Below, piece by piece: positions 7,307 to 16,342 of a stretch of DNA of 23,196 bases. How positions within the stretch are numbered: position 1 is the first letter of the stretch; each line of letters opens with the position of its first letter. A model generated the notes under the pieces. It was not told the origin of the DNA, searched no databases, and saw nothing but the letters and a program-made list of their open reading frames with translations. The position numbers and the translations under genes are program-made. Source of the DNA: Bacteroidales bacterium UBA1733 (GTDB lineage Bacteria > Bacteroidota > Bacteroidia > Bacteroidales > UBA3663). The stretch covers positions 1-23,196 of the forward strand of contig DCIF01000121.1 of NCBI GenBank assembly GCA_002315795.1. Reading direction: 5' to 3'.

Positions 7307-8968
7307 TTATTCCCACTCGATCGTTGCAGGTGGTTTTGAAGAGATGTCATAGCATACGCGGTTAACACCTTTCACCTTGTTGATGATGTCGTTCGAGACT
7401 TTGGCCATGAAATCGTATGGCAGATGAGCCCAGTCGGCGGTCATCGCATCGCTTGAAGTAACAGCGCGGAGTGCTACTGGATTCTCATAAGTACGTTCAT
7501 CTCCCATAACACCGACACTACGTACTTCAGAGAGGAGGATGGCACCGGCCTGCCAGATCTGGTCGTAAAGAGAAACCTCAATCTCACCATTTTCCATGTT
7601 GGCAGGAACACCAGCTGCAAGAACACGACGTGCCTCTTCGCCAGAAAGCTTCACTTTATACTCACGAAGTCCACGAATATAGATATCGTCAGCATCCTGA
7701 AGGATACGAACTTTCTCACGAGTGATGTCGCCAAGAATACGTACTGCCAGACCTGGACCAGGGAAAGGATGACGGGTAATGAGATGCTCTGGCATACCCA
7801 TAGATCGACCTACACGACGCACCTCGTCCTTGAACAGCCATTTCAATGGCTCGCAGAGTGAGAGGTGCATCTCCTCAGGAAGACCACCTACATTGTGGTG
7901 AGACTTAATGACCTTACCTGTGATATTGAGCGACTCTATACGATCAGGATAGATAGTACCCTGAGCCAGCCACTTCACCTCGCCTTCGTTAGAATCCTTG
8001 CTTTCAGCAATGATGCGCTTAGCTTCTGCATCGAACACTTCTACGAAATCTCGACCGATGATCTTACGCTTCTTCTCTGGTTCCTTGACACCGGCAAGAT
8101 CTCCTAAGAATTTGTCAGAAGCATCGACACCAATAACGTTGAGACCAAGACACTCATAATCTTTCATCACATCCTGGAACTCATTCTTACGAAGCATGCC
8201 ATGATCTACGAAGATACAGGTGAGCTGCTTGCCAATGGCCTTATTAAGCAACACAGCAGCTACAGAAGAATCGACACCACCAGAGAGTCCAAGGATTACC
8301 TTGTCATTGCCGACCTGAGCCTTAAGCTCCTTGACGGTCATCTCGACGAAAGCATCTGCACTCCAGTCCTGTCGGCTGCCACAGACATCGACCACAAAGT
8401 TCTTGAGCAATAAGGTTCCCTGCAATGAGTGGAAAACCTCCGGATGGAACTGTGTACCGAAGATTGGTTTGCCATTGAGATCAGGATTCTGTGCAGGATC
8501 GAGATAATAAGCTGCATTCTGCACGGTTTCAGTAGAAGCTACAACATGTGCACCTTCTGGAATACGGGTAATAGAGTCGCCATGGCTCATCCATACCTGA
8601 GAGTTCGGCTCAAAACCTTTAAAGAGCGGACACTCAGTATCGACAAACTGGAGGTTCTGACGACCATACTCACGAGTTCCTGCACTCTCAACCTTACCAC
8701 CATAGATATGACTCATGAACTGTGCTCCATAGCAGATGCCAAGGATAGGCAGACGACCACGGATCTTAGAGAGATCTACATGGAAAGCATCATCGGCATA
8801 GACACTCAGTGGCGATCCTGACAGAATCACACCGATGACAGACTCATCATCGTGCGGAAACTTGTTGTATGGCAGAATCTCACAGAAGGTGTCAAGTTCG
8901 CGTACACGACGGCCAATAAGCTGCGTGGTCTGCGAACCGAAATCGAGGATAATGATTTTCTGTTGCAT
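7307..8968 (-). CDS. guaA: GMP synthase, glutamine-hydrolysing
   Basis: Converts XMP to GMP with ATP and glutamine, the last step of guanine nucleotide synthesis, in the cytoplasm. The N-terminal class I glutamine amidotransferase domain has the nucleophile Cys79 in GICYGAQ and the His175/Glu177 pair in GTQFHPE. The PP-loop ATP-pyrophosphatase follows with LSGGVDSS (228-235), and the C-terminal dimerisation domain ends in PPATIEWE, the usual GuaA end. At 553 residues it is about 28 longer than the E. coli enzyme (525), part of the difference being a short insert near 155-167. The gene starts 32 bases after the stop of the 726-residue TPR gene and is followed by a terminator, so it is the last gene of that unit. 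No purine riboswitch was seen in the short gap upstream. Confidence 0.97.
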   Translation of the reverse strand: MQQKIIILDFGSQTTQLIGRRVRELDTFCEILPYNKFPHDDESVIGVILSGSPLSVYADDAFHVDLSKIRGRLPILGICYGAQFMSHIYGGKVESAGTREYGRQNLQFVDTECPLFKGFEPNSQVWMSHGDSITRIPEGAHVVASTETVQNAAYYLDPAQNPDLNGKPIFGTQFHPEVFHSLQGTLLLKNFVVDVCGSRQDWSADAFVEMTVKELKAQVGNDKVILGLSGGVDSSVAAVLLNKAIGKQLTCIFVDHGMLRKNEFQDVMKDYECLGLNVIGVDASDKFLGDLAGVKEPEKKRKIIGRDFVEVFDAEAKRIIAESKDSNEGEVKWLAQGTIYPDRIESLNITGKVIKSHHNVGGLPEEMHLSLCEPLKWLFKDEVRRVGRSMGMPEHLITRHPFPGPGLAVRILGDITREKVRILQDADDIYIRGLREYKVKLSGEEARRVLAAGVPANMENGEIEVSLYDQIWQAGAILLSEVRSVGVMGDERTYENPVALRAVTSSDAMTADWAHLPYDFMAKVSNDIINKVKGVNRVCYDISSKPPATIEWE

Positions 8969-9000
8969 AAATATTTCAATTACAAATTATTAAGTTCAAA

Positions 9001-11181
9001 TTACTCCTGTGTCGCTCTCTTCAACACACTATAAGCCTGCACAAGGCCAAGTTCTCCTGCTTTAGAGAGGTCCTGGATGCCTTGCTTGGTCTTGCCAATG
9101 CGAAGATTGACGAGACCACGATTATAATAAGCCTCTGCAAAGTTCGGATAGAGTTCAATAGACTTATTCAGATCCTGAAGAGCAGCATCGAAATTATTGA
9201 GTCGTGCAGAGATAAAGGAGCGATTATAATAAGCATAGACGAAAGTCGGTGAGAGTTCAATGACCTTATCAAGGTCGCGCAGACACATTTCACACTCCAC
9301 TTTACGTTGGCGCTGTATACTCTCGGCCTGCAGTCGCAACTGCTCCTGATTACTGAGAGCCGTATTCGGATTCAGACGGATCTGTGTGGAATTATTGCGA
9401 ATGGCAGTGGTACGGAGTTCCTCATCTCCATCCTGGCCGACACCCGTTGAAGAACGAGAATAATCGCCACTACGTTCGCTGATTTCCAGCTGACGGAAAC
9501 GCAATACTGCGCGATTGAAATAAGCCAGGATGAAATTATCCTTACGATAAAGAACCTGATTCAGATCGGCAATAGCTGACTGATAGTCTTGCACAAGCAT
9601 ATAATCGAGGCTACGAGCAAAGAAATTGATGGTTGCGCCACCAGTAACACCAATGATATTTGAAAGATCGTTGATAGAGGTAAAATGAGCCTGTACCTGT
9701 GCCTCGTTGAGCATCGGCTCACGGCAGACAGCAAGGAGACGATGATTGAGGAGACCTGAACGATTGAAGTCTGAAAGGGTCTTTTCAAAATAGATATTCT
9801 GATGCACTTCGTCACCCTTTTCATAGAAAGAAAGGATGAAGAGTGGCTGCATCTCAATGTTGAATTGGCGATCCTGAATACGTCCACGAGACTTATTCTC
9901 ATAGCGGTTCACATCTTCATCAATACCTGAGGCCATGATACGATTGAACTTGCGGATATTCTTATCGCTCTCCTTACGCGTCTTCTCGTTATCGTCAAGT
10001 TCTTCGTCTTCGTTTTGACTGTCGTCCGAGCTATCGCCAACGTTATTTGCTGCAAGATCGCCATTGGCACCACTCGAAGCCGAATGACGCTTGACACGCT
10101 GTTCGACAGTGAAAGCCTGCTTAAATACCTCTTCAGCTTCTTTGGTTCGACCTAACTTTCGGAGGTCTTCAGCACGTGCATAAAGTGCAGGGAAAAAGTT
10201 CGGATGCTGATCAAAAACGGCTTGATAATCGTCAACAGCACCACGAAGATCGCCCGTTTCATCGCGAAGGATGGCGCGGTTATAACTGGCAAAAGTATTG
10301 TCTGGTTCGAGCGCAAGGACACGTGAGAAATCGTTAATGGCTCTATTGCGATCACCAATCTGTGCACGAAGGATACCTCGGTTATAAAGTGACAGCACGC
10401 TGTTAGGAGTCAGCTCAAGCGCCTGATCATAATCGGACATAGCACCGCGAAGGTCGTTCATGTTATAACGGACCATGGCACGGTTATTATAGAAAGCGGC
10501 ATTTTCAGGGTCGAGCTTGATAGCAAAATCCAGATCAGCCAAAGACTCTTTGTAACGCTCACTCTGCATCAGAATCATACTGCGGATGGCGTAAGCATAG
10601 CTATTGCCTTTGTCAAGCTTGATAACCTGATCAAGATCAGAAAGCGCGTTGATACTATCACCAAGTTCCATGCGTAACTGCGCACGGTTAAGATAGGCCT
10701 GTGATTCTGAAGGAAAGAGCGAGATGAAGTGATTGAAACAACTATCAGCTTGCTGGTAGTCTTTTTTAAGGGCATAAGACACGGCCAGGTTTCGGAGAAA
10801 TACCTTGTTCTCAGGCTGCGCCTTCAGACCCTCAAGGAAGTCGGAGATAGCTCCGTCGTACTCCTTAAGGTTCTGACGCGCAATGCCTCTCACCTGCCAT
10901 GCTGTCATGAGGAAAGGATTTCGCTCAATACATTCTGTTGCATCCTGTGCAGCTCCGAGATAGTCATCAAGATAAATCTTGGCAATGCTTCGATAAAGAT
11001 AAGGATCAGCCAGATATGGCTTGACCGCGATCACTTCATTGAAGTATTGTATCGAAAGTACGTAATCCTCAAAATAGAGAGCATTACGACCAATCGACAA
11101 GACACGATCGGTGTTGATCTGCGCCATAAGCGAGATCACAGACAAGAGTAATGATGTAATTAAAGCGAATACTTTTCTCAT
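9001..11181 (-). CDS. Large secreted TPR protein with acidic linker
   Basis: The protein has 726 residues with a signal peptide (MRKVFALITSLLLSVISLMAQ, cleavage near 21). About nine or ten tandem TPR units span residues 24-360, many with clear 34-residue periodicity (YNNRAMVRYNMNDLRGAMSD, YNRGILRAQIGDRNRAINDF). A Ser/Asp/Glu-rich linker (about 366-405) follows, then a non-TPR section (about 410-520) that I do not recognise, one TPR (about 525-560), a polar Arg/Gln-rich insert (about 565-630) and two or three final TPRs (to about 715). This suggests a periplasmic or envelope scaffold. Its ATG overlaps the stop of the upstream small gene by 4 bases (ATGA), so translation is probably coupled. 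Function unknown. Confidence 0.85.
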   Translation of the reverse strand: MRKVFALITSLLLSVISLMAQINTDRVLSIGRNALYFEDYVLSIQYFNEVIAVKPYLADPYLYRSIAKIYLDDYLGAAQDATECIERNPFLMTAWQVRGIARQNLKEYDGAISDFLEGLKAQPENKVFLRNLAVSYALKKDYQQADSCFNHFISLFPSESQAYLNRAQLRMELGDSINALSDLDQVIKLDKGNSYAYAIRSMILMQSERYKESLADLDFAIKLDPENAAFYNNRAMVRYNMNDLRGAMSDYDQALELTPNSVLSLYNRGILRAQIGDRNRAINDFSRVLALEPDNTFASYNRAILRDETGDLRGAVDDYQAVFDQHPNFFPALYARAEDLRKLGRTKEAEEVFKQAFTVEQRVKRHSASSGANGDLAANNVGDSSDDSQNEDEELDDNEKTRKESDKNIRKFNRIMASGIDEDVNRYENKSRGRIQDRQFNIEMQPLFILSFYEKGDEVHQNIYFEKTLSDFNRSGLLNHRLLAVCREPMLNEAQVQAHFTSINDLSNIIGVTGGATINFFARSLDYMLVQDYQSAIADLNQVLYRKDNFILAYFNRAVLRFRQLEISERSGDYSRSSTGVGQDGDEELRTTAIRNNSTQIRLNPNTALSNQEQLRLQAESIQRQRKVECEMCLRDLDKVIELSPTFVYAYYNRSFISARLNNFDAALQDLNKSIELYPNFAEAYYNRGLVNLRIGKTKQGIQDLSKAGELGLVQAYSVLKRATQE

Positions 11182-11423
11182 TGTTTCATGCCGAACTTTT
11201 TGCGGCGTGCAGCAGTATGAAGCATAAGATTCTTTACGATGCTGTCGAAATTGAGTGGTTGGTTACCACACCATTCCATGACTTCCTCAAGATAATCTCT
11301 TGCTTGAGAGCGGGTGTTCTCATAAAGCTGACAATAAGATTTGGAGATATCCAGACGAAGAGGGAACTTCTCGGCTGGAGTAACCAAAACTGAGTCATTT
11401 TCAATACTGATAGCACATTCCAT
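11178..11423 (-). CDS. Small protein of unknown function, 81 residues
   Basis: Sequence features: no signal peptide, mixed charge, a basic C-terminus (TAARRKKFGMKQ) and two cysteines, at 31 and 52. Most of residues 26-70 look helical. It begins MECAISIENDSVLVTPAEKF and contains the motif-like RDYLEEVMEWCGNQPLNFDSI. The stop overlaps the start of the large TPR gene by 4 bases (ATGA), which is good evidence that it is a real gene. I do not recognise the family. No strong consensus promoter was found in the 166 bases upstream, so the unit could be read through from rimO or use a divergent promoter. Confidence 0.75.
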   Translation of the reverse strand: MECAISIENDSVLVTPAEKFPLRLDISKSYCQLYENTRSQARDYLEEVMEWCGNQPLNFDSIVKNLMLHTAARRKKFGMKQ

Positions 11424-11589
11424 GGGACTGACTACTTTTTTTGATGGTTAGATATTTTTATATTAGGTAAGTTTATATTCTTTCGAAATAAGTTAAGAGT
11501 TATTAGTTATTTGCGAAGATTACCGCTCAAAAATCAATATTTTTTTGCAGGAATTAATAATTAACAACTTATAACCAAACGACTTGTGA

Positions 11590-12936
11590 TTATTCACAGA
11601 GTTCTCCAATTAGCTCGTATGCCTCTGCTCTCACGATGCTGACCTGATGGAAAGAACCGGATTCGAGTGCAATAGGAACCATGACTTGGTCATCGTAGCC
11701 AGAGGGCTCAGTAGGGAGCGAGTCAACAGGGATGAGGATCTCAGGATCGACCTCTGGACTATCGTACTCTGTGCGACCGACATAATATTCACCGTCAAGA
11801 CGATCGATGACGATTTCATAAGTCTGACCGACTTTCTGTTCCTGGCATTCAAGACTAATCTGTTCCTGCAAAGCCATAAGACGGTCTAAACGCATCTGCT
11901 TGACTTCTGGTGGCACATCGTCCTCGTAGTGGCTAGCAGCAAAGGTACCATCTTCTTCACTGTAAGAGAAGGCTCCCATACGTTCAAAACGCATGCGACG
12001 TGTGAAATCAAGAAGTTCTTCAAAATCAGCATCTGTTTCACCTGGGAACCCTACCATGAGGGTGGTGCGAAGGTGAATGCCAGGAACCTTGCTGCGAATC
12101 TCGGCAAGAAGTTCTTCTGTCTCAGCCTTAGTGACCTTACGGAGCATACGATTAAGGACGTTATCACTGGCATGCTGAAGAGCGATGTCAAGGTACTTAC
12201 AGACATTGTCGTGACGTGCCATGACAGAAAGCAGATCCTTAGGAAAGTCGTTCGGATAAGCATAGTGAAGTCGAATCCACTTGACTCCATCAATTTGTGC
12301 CATCTTATCGACAAGTTCTGCGATGTTATAGCGACCATAGAGATCAAGGCCATAACCCGTGAGATCCTGCGCGATGAGTTGGAACTCATGTACGCCTTCA
12401 TTTACAAGAGACTCTACTTCGGTCAGAATCTCATCGATGGGACGACTCTTATAGTGACCTGTGATGAGCGGAATGGCACAATAAGCACACATACGGTTGC
12501 AGCCCTCTCCTATTTTAATATAAGCATAGTGATGAGGCGTAGTCTGAAAGCGACTGCTGCGAAGGCTTTCGTCCCACTGATGACCGAGGTCGGCAAGCAC
12601 CTGTTTCCAGTCGAACTTGCCATAAAGGCGGTCGATCTCCGGAATCTCGTCAGTGAGTTCTTTACGGTAGCGCTCACTGAGACATCCCATGACAAAGATC
12701 TTTCCGATCTTGCGGCGCTTCTTCAACTCGGTCAATTCGAGGATGGTATTGATACTCTCCTCCTTGGCATCGCCAATGAAGCCACAGGTATTGACAATGA
12801 CTATCTCACCCTTAGGGTCTTCCGGATCATGATGCAGTTTGTATCCACACGCAGACAACTGCGCCATCAGGCGCTCGCTGTCTACGAGATTCTTGGAGCA
12901 ACCAAGAGTGATGAGATCAATTCTATTGCGAATCAT
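11590..12936 (-). CDS. rimO: Ribosomal protein S12 methylthiotransferase
   Basis: Radical-SAM enzyme that adds a methylthio group to a conserved aspartate of ribosomal protein S12. The N-terminal UPF0004 domain has cysteines 13 (LGCSKN), 51 (NTCGFI) and 85 (MGCLSER) for the auxiliary cluster. The radical-SAM motif is CNRMCAYC (Cys146, 150, 153), and a TRAM domain fills about 377-445. LGCSKNLVDSE and FIGDAKEESINTI are RimO signatures that separate it from MiaB. Length is 448 residues, usual for the family. It starts 27 bases after the GH31 gene stop and appears to be the third gene of the ftsY unit. Confidence 0.95.
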   Translation of the reverse strand: MIRNRIDLITLGCSKNLVDSERLMAQLSACGYKLHHDPEDPKGEIVIVNTCGFIGDAKEESINTILELTELKKRRKIGKIFVMGCLSERYRKELTDEIPEIDRLYGKFDWKQVLADLGHQWDESLRSSRFQTTPHHYAYIKIGEGCNRMCAYCAIPLITGHYKSRPIDEILTEVESLVNEGVHEFQLIAQDLTGYGLDLYGRYNIAELVDKMAQIDGVKWIRLHYAYPNDFPKDLLSVMARHDNVCKYLDIALQHASDNVLNRMLRKVTKAETEELLAEIRSKVPGIHLRTTLMVGFPGETDADFEELLDFTRRMRFERMGAFSYSEEDGTFAASHYEDDVPPEVKQMRLDRLMALQEQISLECQEQKVGQTYEIVIDRLDGEYYVGRTEYDSPEVDPEILIPVDSLPTEPSGYDDQVMVPIALESGSFHQVSIVRAEAYELIGELCE

Positions 12937-12963
12937 ATATAGTCAGTCCCTCATACGATGGGA

Positions 12964-15207
12964 TTAATACTTCTTTGAAGTTACTTTATTCCAGTCGATC
13001 CAATCAGTACTGAGAGCCACTGGAACGGTCTTGATGGTGGCACCTTTCTTCACAAGGATAACGATCGGAAGCTTGCCACACTCAATGTGGTTCCAACCAG
13101 GACCATAGGTCTTGCCAGTCTGGTAATCTACCCAACGGTCCTTACCAGGGAGATAGACGTCACGACCGGTTCCAGCTTCGAGCATTGGAGCTACCATCAT
13201 GCTCTCACCAAAGAGGTACTGGTCTTCGATCATCCATGCACCAGGGTCTTCAGGATACTCAAGAAGCAACGCACGCTGCATAGGAAGACCGGCAGCAGCA
13301 GACTTCTGAGCCTGCTCATAGATATATGGCATGAGCTTGTATTTGAGTTCTGAGCACTCACGGAAATAAGCGATGAAATCCTCATCATAAAGCCATGGCT
13401 CAGTCTCTACGCCATGCACACGGCTGTGAGAGGTAAGCATGCCATAGGGCATCCAGCGACGATAGAGTTCTTCAGGGCTCTTGGTAACGAAACCACCGAT
13501 ATCGTTGCTCCAGAATGAGAAACCAGAAAGACCGAATGAAAGACCTTCGCGAATGGAGCCAAGCAGACCAGTGTTGGTAGTAGCAGCATCACCACCCCAA
13601 TGAAGAGGGAAGCGCTGACTTCCTGCCCATGCAGAACGTCCCCAGATTATACCTTCACCATTATTGGTCTTCTTGATGATCTCGTAAGCAGCTTTATTAT
13701 AACGTACTGGATAGAGATTATGCTCATAAAGACCTGTCTTTCCGCTGGCATACATACCATTGAGATAAGGAGCAGCTTCACCAAAGTCAGCCTTGATGAC
13801 TGCTACACCTTGCTTAAGAAGTCCTTCAAGCTTACTCTGATACCACGCAACGGTCTTAGGATTGGAGAAATCGAGTACCGCATCTTCAAGTGGAAGACCA
13901 CCACGTGGACTCTTCACTGCCATATCGTTCTCAACAAGATACTTGAAGTAACGGTTCTTTGGAGTGAAGTATGGCAACTGCCAGAGACAGGTACGGAATC
14001 CCTGCTCCTTCAAGTCAGAGAGCATCTTGGTTGCATCGTCGAAGTTATGACTGAACTCATAGTCACACTGCCAATCTGTCTCAAACCAACCTGTATCAAA
14101 GTGAATAACGTCAGCTGGAATCTTATTGTCGCGCAACTGCTTAGCTACAGAGCGGCCTTCTGCTTCGGTAAAGTATGAGATACGACTCTGCCAGAGACCA
14201 AAGCTCCAGAGTGGAGGACAATCAGGACGACCAACAAGCGAAGTATATTCACCAAGGATCTCCTTTGGAGAACCAATCATCAAGAAAAGGTCAGCAACCT
14301 CATCGGCCATGAAGAGACGTGTGCTGCCAAGATAGCTGTGACCGAAATCAACAGTAACAGGAGCTGAAGTGTGCATAAATACACCATAGCCACGGTTAGA
14401 GAAGTAGAATGGGTTTGGCTTATACATGTCAGGCGTCTCTGGACCCTGAGGATCGACGACGAAAAGATTGAGTTTCTGACCTGCTTTGTTAAGACTGGTA
14501 GCGGATTCACCACAACCGTAGATGCGCTCGCCTGGTTTGTAACTGAAAACAGGTTCGATGCTACGAGAGTTGTCAGAACCACGCTTTACAAACATAAATG
14601 GCTGTGTCTTAACCTGTGTTGAATCGTTATCGCTCAAAGCACGAGTACGAGTGAGCTCTTTGCCATTCTTATCGCGCAGAATGAGACGCCATGGATAAGT
14701 CTGAATTTCGAGACTACCCTCGCTACTAGTATATGTGACAGCATCTGCAGTCTTTGAAACACTCCACTTTGAGAGATCTATCTTAGGTTGCGAAACAAGC
14801 ATCACCTCATCTGGATCGACCTGTGGAACGATCGGACTGGTAAAGACACGGACACGGAGAGTTCGCTCATTGACAGGCTCTACTCGGAACTCGAGCCGAG
14901 GACTCTGATCGTATGCTGGACCAGGAAAATCGAGGTTTCTAAGAGGTAAAACCCAATAGCCATTGGCATTGAAGGCCTGACGAGGATGCATCTCGTTGCG
15001 TCCCCATTGAAGGATACCACGACCAGTAGCAGTGTCGAAGCTGACAAGAGAGTCTGCTGTGAAATACGTGTTGGTAGGATCGGCAAACTGCTGGCTCATA
15101 TCCACCGACTGATTCATCAGGTAGGGTACGCCATTGTTTGTTGTCATCTGCGCGCTCACAAACATAGGAGCAGCCAAGATGAACATAGCAGAAGTAAGCT
15201 TTTTCAT
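12964..15207 (-). CDS. Glycoside hydrolase family 31, alpha-xylosidase/alpha-glucosidase type
   Basis: Secreted alpha-glycosidase of 747 residues. A signal peptide covers about residues 1-20 (MKKLTSAMFILAAPMFVSAQ). The N-terminal beta-sandwich is followed by the GH31 barrel from about residue 330 (PPLWSFGLWQSR). The likely nucleophile is Asp474 in IKADFGEAAP, and the likely acid/base is Asp540 in HWGGDAATTN; HFDTGWFETDW (369-379) forms part of the active site. The KADFGE and HWGGD contexts resemble YicI-type alpha-xylosidases more than maltases, so xylosylated glucan fragments are a possible substrate, but the specificity is inferred. The gene is wedged with 27-base gaps between ftsY and rimO, an unusual place for a carbohydrate enzyme. 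No SusC/D genes are nearby. Confidence 0.92.
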   Translation of the reverse strand: MKKLTSAMFILAAPMFVSAQMTTNNGVPYLMNQSVDMSQQFADPTNTYFTADSLVSFDTATGRGILQWGRNEMHPRQAFNANGYWVLPLRNLDFPGPAYDQSPRLEFRVEPVNERTLRVRVFTSPIVPQVDPDEVMLVSQPKIDLSKWSVSKTADAVTYTSSEGSLEIQTYPWRLILRDKNGKELTRTRALSDNDSTQVKTQPFMFVKRGSDNSRSIEPVFSYKPGERIYGCGESATSLNKAGQKLNLFVVDPQGPETPDMYKPNPFYFSNRGYGVFMHTSAPVTVDFGHSYLGSTRLFMADEVADLFLMIGSPKEILGEYTSLVGRPDCPPLWSFGLWQSRISYFTEAEGRSVAKQLRDNKIPADVIHFDTGWFETDWQCDYEFSHNFDDATKMLSDLKEQGFRTCLWQLPYFTPKNRYFKYLVENDMAVKSPRGGLPLEDAVLDFSNPKTVAWYQSKLEGLLKQGVAVIKADFGEAAPYLNGMYASGKTGLYEHNLYPVRYNKAAYEIIKKTNNGEGIIWGRSAWAGSQRFPLHWGGDAATTNTGLLGSIREGLSFGLSGFSFWSNDIGGFVTKSPEELYRRWMPYGMLTSHSRVHGVETEPWLYDEDFIAYFRECSELKYKLMPYIYEQAQKSAAAGLPMQRALLLEYPEDPGAWMIEDQYLFGESMMVAPMLEAGTGRDVYLPGKDRWVDYQTGKTYGPGWNHIECGKLPIVILVKKGATIKTVPVALSTDWIDWNKVTSKKY

Positions 15208-15234
15208 AAGGTAATTGATATAGTATGTAGTGAT

Positions 15235-16194
15235 TTATTTACCAAACAGGGAATCAACGAAGGCACGGTTGTTGAAGATCTGGAGATCTTCCATGCCTTC
15301 TCCTAAACCGATATAACGTACGGGAGTCTGGAGCTGATCACTGATACCAATGACAACGCCACCCTTGGCGGTTCCATCAAGCTTAGTGATGGCAAGAGCA
15401 GTAACATCGGTCACAGATGCAAACTGCTTGGCCTGCTCGTATGCATTCTGGCCAGTAGAACCATCAAGTACGAGAAGCACTTCTGGATTGTTTTCAGGGA
15501 CAACCTTTTGAATAACCTTACGAATCTTACCAAGTTCATTCATCAGACCCACTTTATTGTGAAGGCGACCAGCAGTATCAATGATAACAACATCAGCCTG
15601 TTCCTTTACAGCATGGCTGACAGCATCAAAAGCCACAGAAGCAGGATCGGAACCCATCTGCTGCTTAACAACAGGAACGCCGACACGATCTCCCCAAATC
15701 TGTAGCTGGTCGATAGCGGCAGCACGGAAAGTATCAGCAGCACCAAGAACGACTTTATTACCAGCTTTTTTAAACTGATAAGCCAATTTACCGATAGTGG
15801 TGGTCTTTCCTACACCATTGACACCAACAACGAGCATGACGTATGGACGCTTAGCACCATCCTTGACAGTGAAGCCATCAAGCTCTTCTCGCTCATTAAG
15901 AGAAAGCAATGCTGTAATCTCTTGGCGAAGAATCTCATTCAATTCGGAAGTGCTGACGTATTTATCTTTGGCCACACGAGCCTGGATACGTTCTATAATG
16001 CGGAGAGTAGTTTCAACACCAACGTCGCTAGTTACAAGAACTTCTTCAAGGTCATCAAGGACATCATCATCGACAGTACTTCGACCTGCGACGGCACGTG
16101 CAATCTTATCGAAGAGACCCTCCTTGGTCTTCTGCATACCCTGGTCGAGCGTCTCTTTCTTTTCTTTTTTAAAGAATTTATCAAAAAATCCCAT
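15235..16194 (-). CDS. ftsY: Signal recognition particle receptor
   Basis: SRP-receptor GTPase that docks ribosome-SRP complexes at the inner membrane. With the ATG at 16194 the protein is 319 residues and begins [14 protein letters not shown], a basic amphipathic membrane-binding segment. It has the N domain (about 20-100), the P-loop GVNGVGKTT (124-132), DTFRAA (154-159), DTAGR (206-210) and TKLD (270-273). The long acidic A domain of E. coli FtsY is absent. A TTG at 16206 would add four residues, but it would sit at about the transcription start predicted from the promoter at 16215-16246, so the ATG is preferred. First gene of a unit with GH31 and rimO. Confidence 0.95.
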   Translation of the reverse strand: MGFFDKFFKKEKKETLDQGMQKTKEGLFDKIARAVAGRSTVDDDVLDDLEEVLVTSDVGVETTLRIIERIQARVAKDKYVSTSELNEILRQEITALLSLNEREELDGFTVKDGAKRPYVMLVVGVNGVGKTTTIGKLAYQFKKAGNKVVLGAADTFRAAAIDQLQIWGDRVGVPVVKQQMGSDPASVAFDAVSHAVKEQADVVIIDTAGRLHNKVGLMNELGKIRKVIQKVVPENNPEVLLVLDGSTGQNAYEQAKQFASVTDVTALAITKLDGTAKGGVVIGISDQLQTPVRYIGLGEGMEDLQIFNNRAFVDSLFGK

Positions 16195-16214
16195 AATTTT
16201 TCCCAATTTGGCGG

Positions 16215-16246
16215 CAAAGATACTGCTTTAAAACGAGACTTCCAAA
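16215..16246 (-). promoter_or_regulatory. Bacteroidetes-type promoter of ftsY
   Basis: On the minus strand, TTTG (16243-16246) and TATCTTTG (16215-16222) are separated by exactly 20 bases, a full consensus match. Transcription should begin near 16205-16210, leaving a leader of only about 10-15 bases before the ATG at 16194. Confidence 0.88.
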
Positions 16247-16283
16247 TTTAAAGTGGATTATGTTGGAGATATTTTAAAAGAAA

Positions 16284-16315
16284 TTTGGCTAGATTGGAAA
16301 AATGTAGTATCTTTG
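16284..16315 (+). promoter_or_regulatory. Bacteroidetes-type promoter of folC
   Basis: TTTG (16284-16287), a 20-base spacer and TATCTTTG (16308-16315), a full consensus match. It diverges from the ftsY promoter, the two -33 elements being 37 bases apart. The leader to the folC ATG is about 20 bases. Confidence 0.88.
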
Positions 16316-16342
16316 CACTGCTATTTTAAAAAATGACAAAAA

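Noticed and set aside
8969..9000. Purine riboswitch ahead of guaA
   Set aside because: The gap is only 32 bases, too short for a purine aptamer, and shows no such structure.
11424..11589. Promoter for the 81-residue gene and terminator for rimO in this gap
   Set aside because: No TTTG/TAnnTTTG pair with proper spacing and no convincing hairpin with a T tract; only weak CAAAAA/TTTTTG pairing is present.
11929..12942. Long open frame (337 codons) on the plus strand opposite rimO
   Set aside because: It is wholly antisense to a clear rimO gene, its protein has no recognisable domain, and such long antisense frames are common shadows of codon bias here.
13600..14178. Open frame of 192 codons antisense to the GH31 gene
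   Set aside because: Shadow of a firmly assigned gene, with no promoter or recognisable product.
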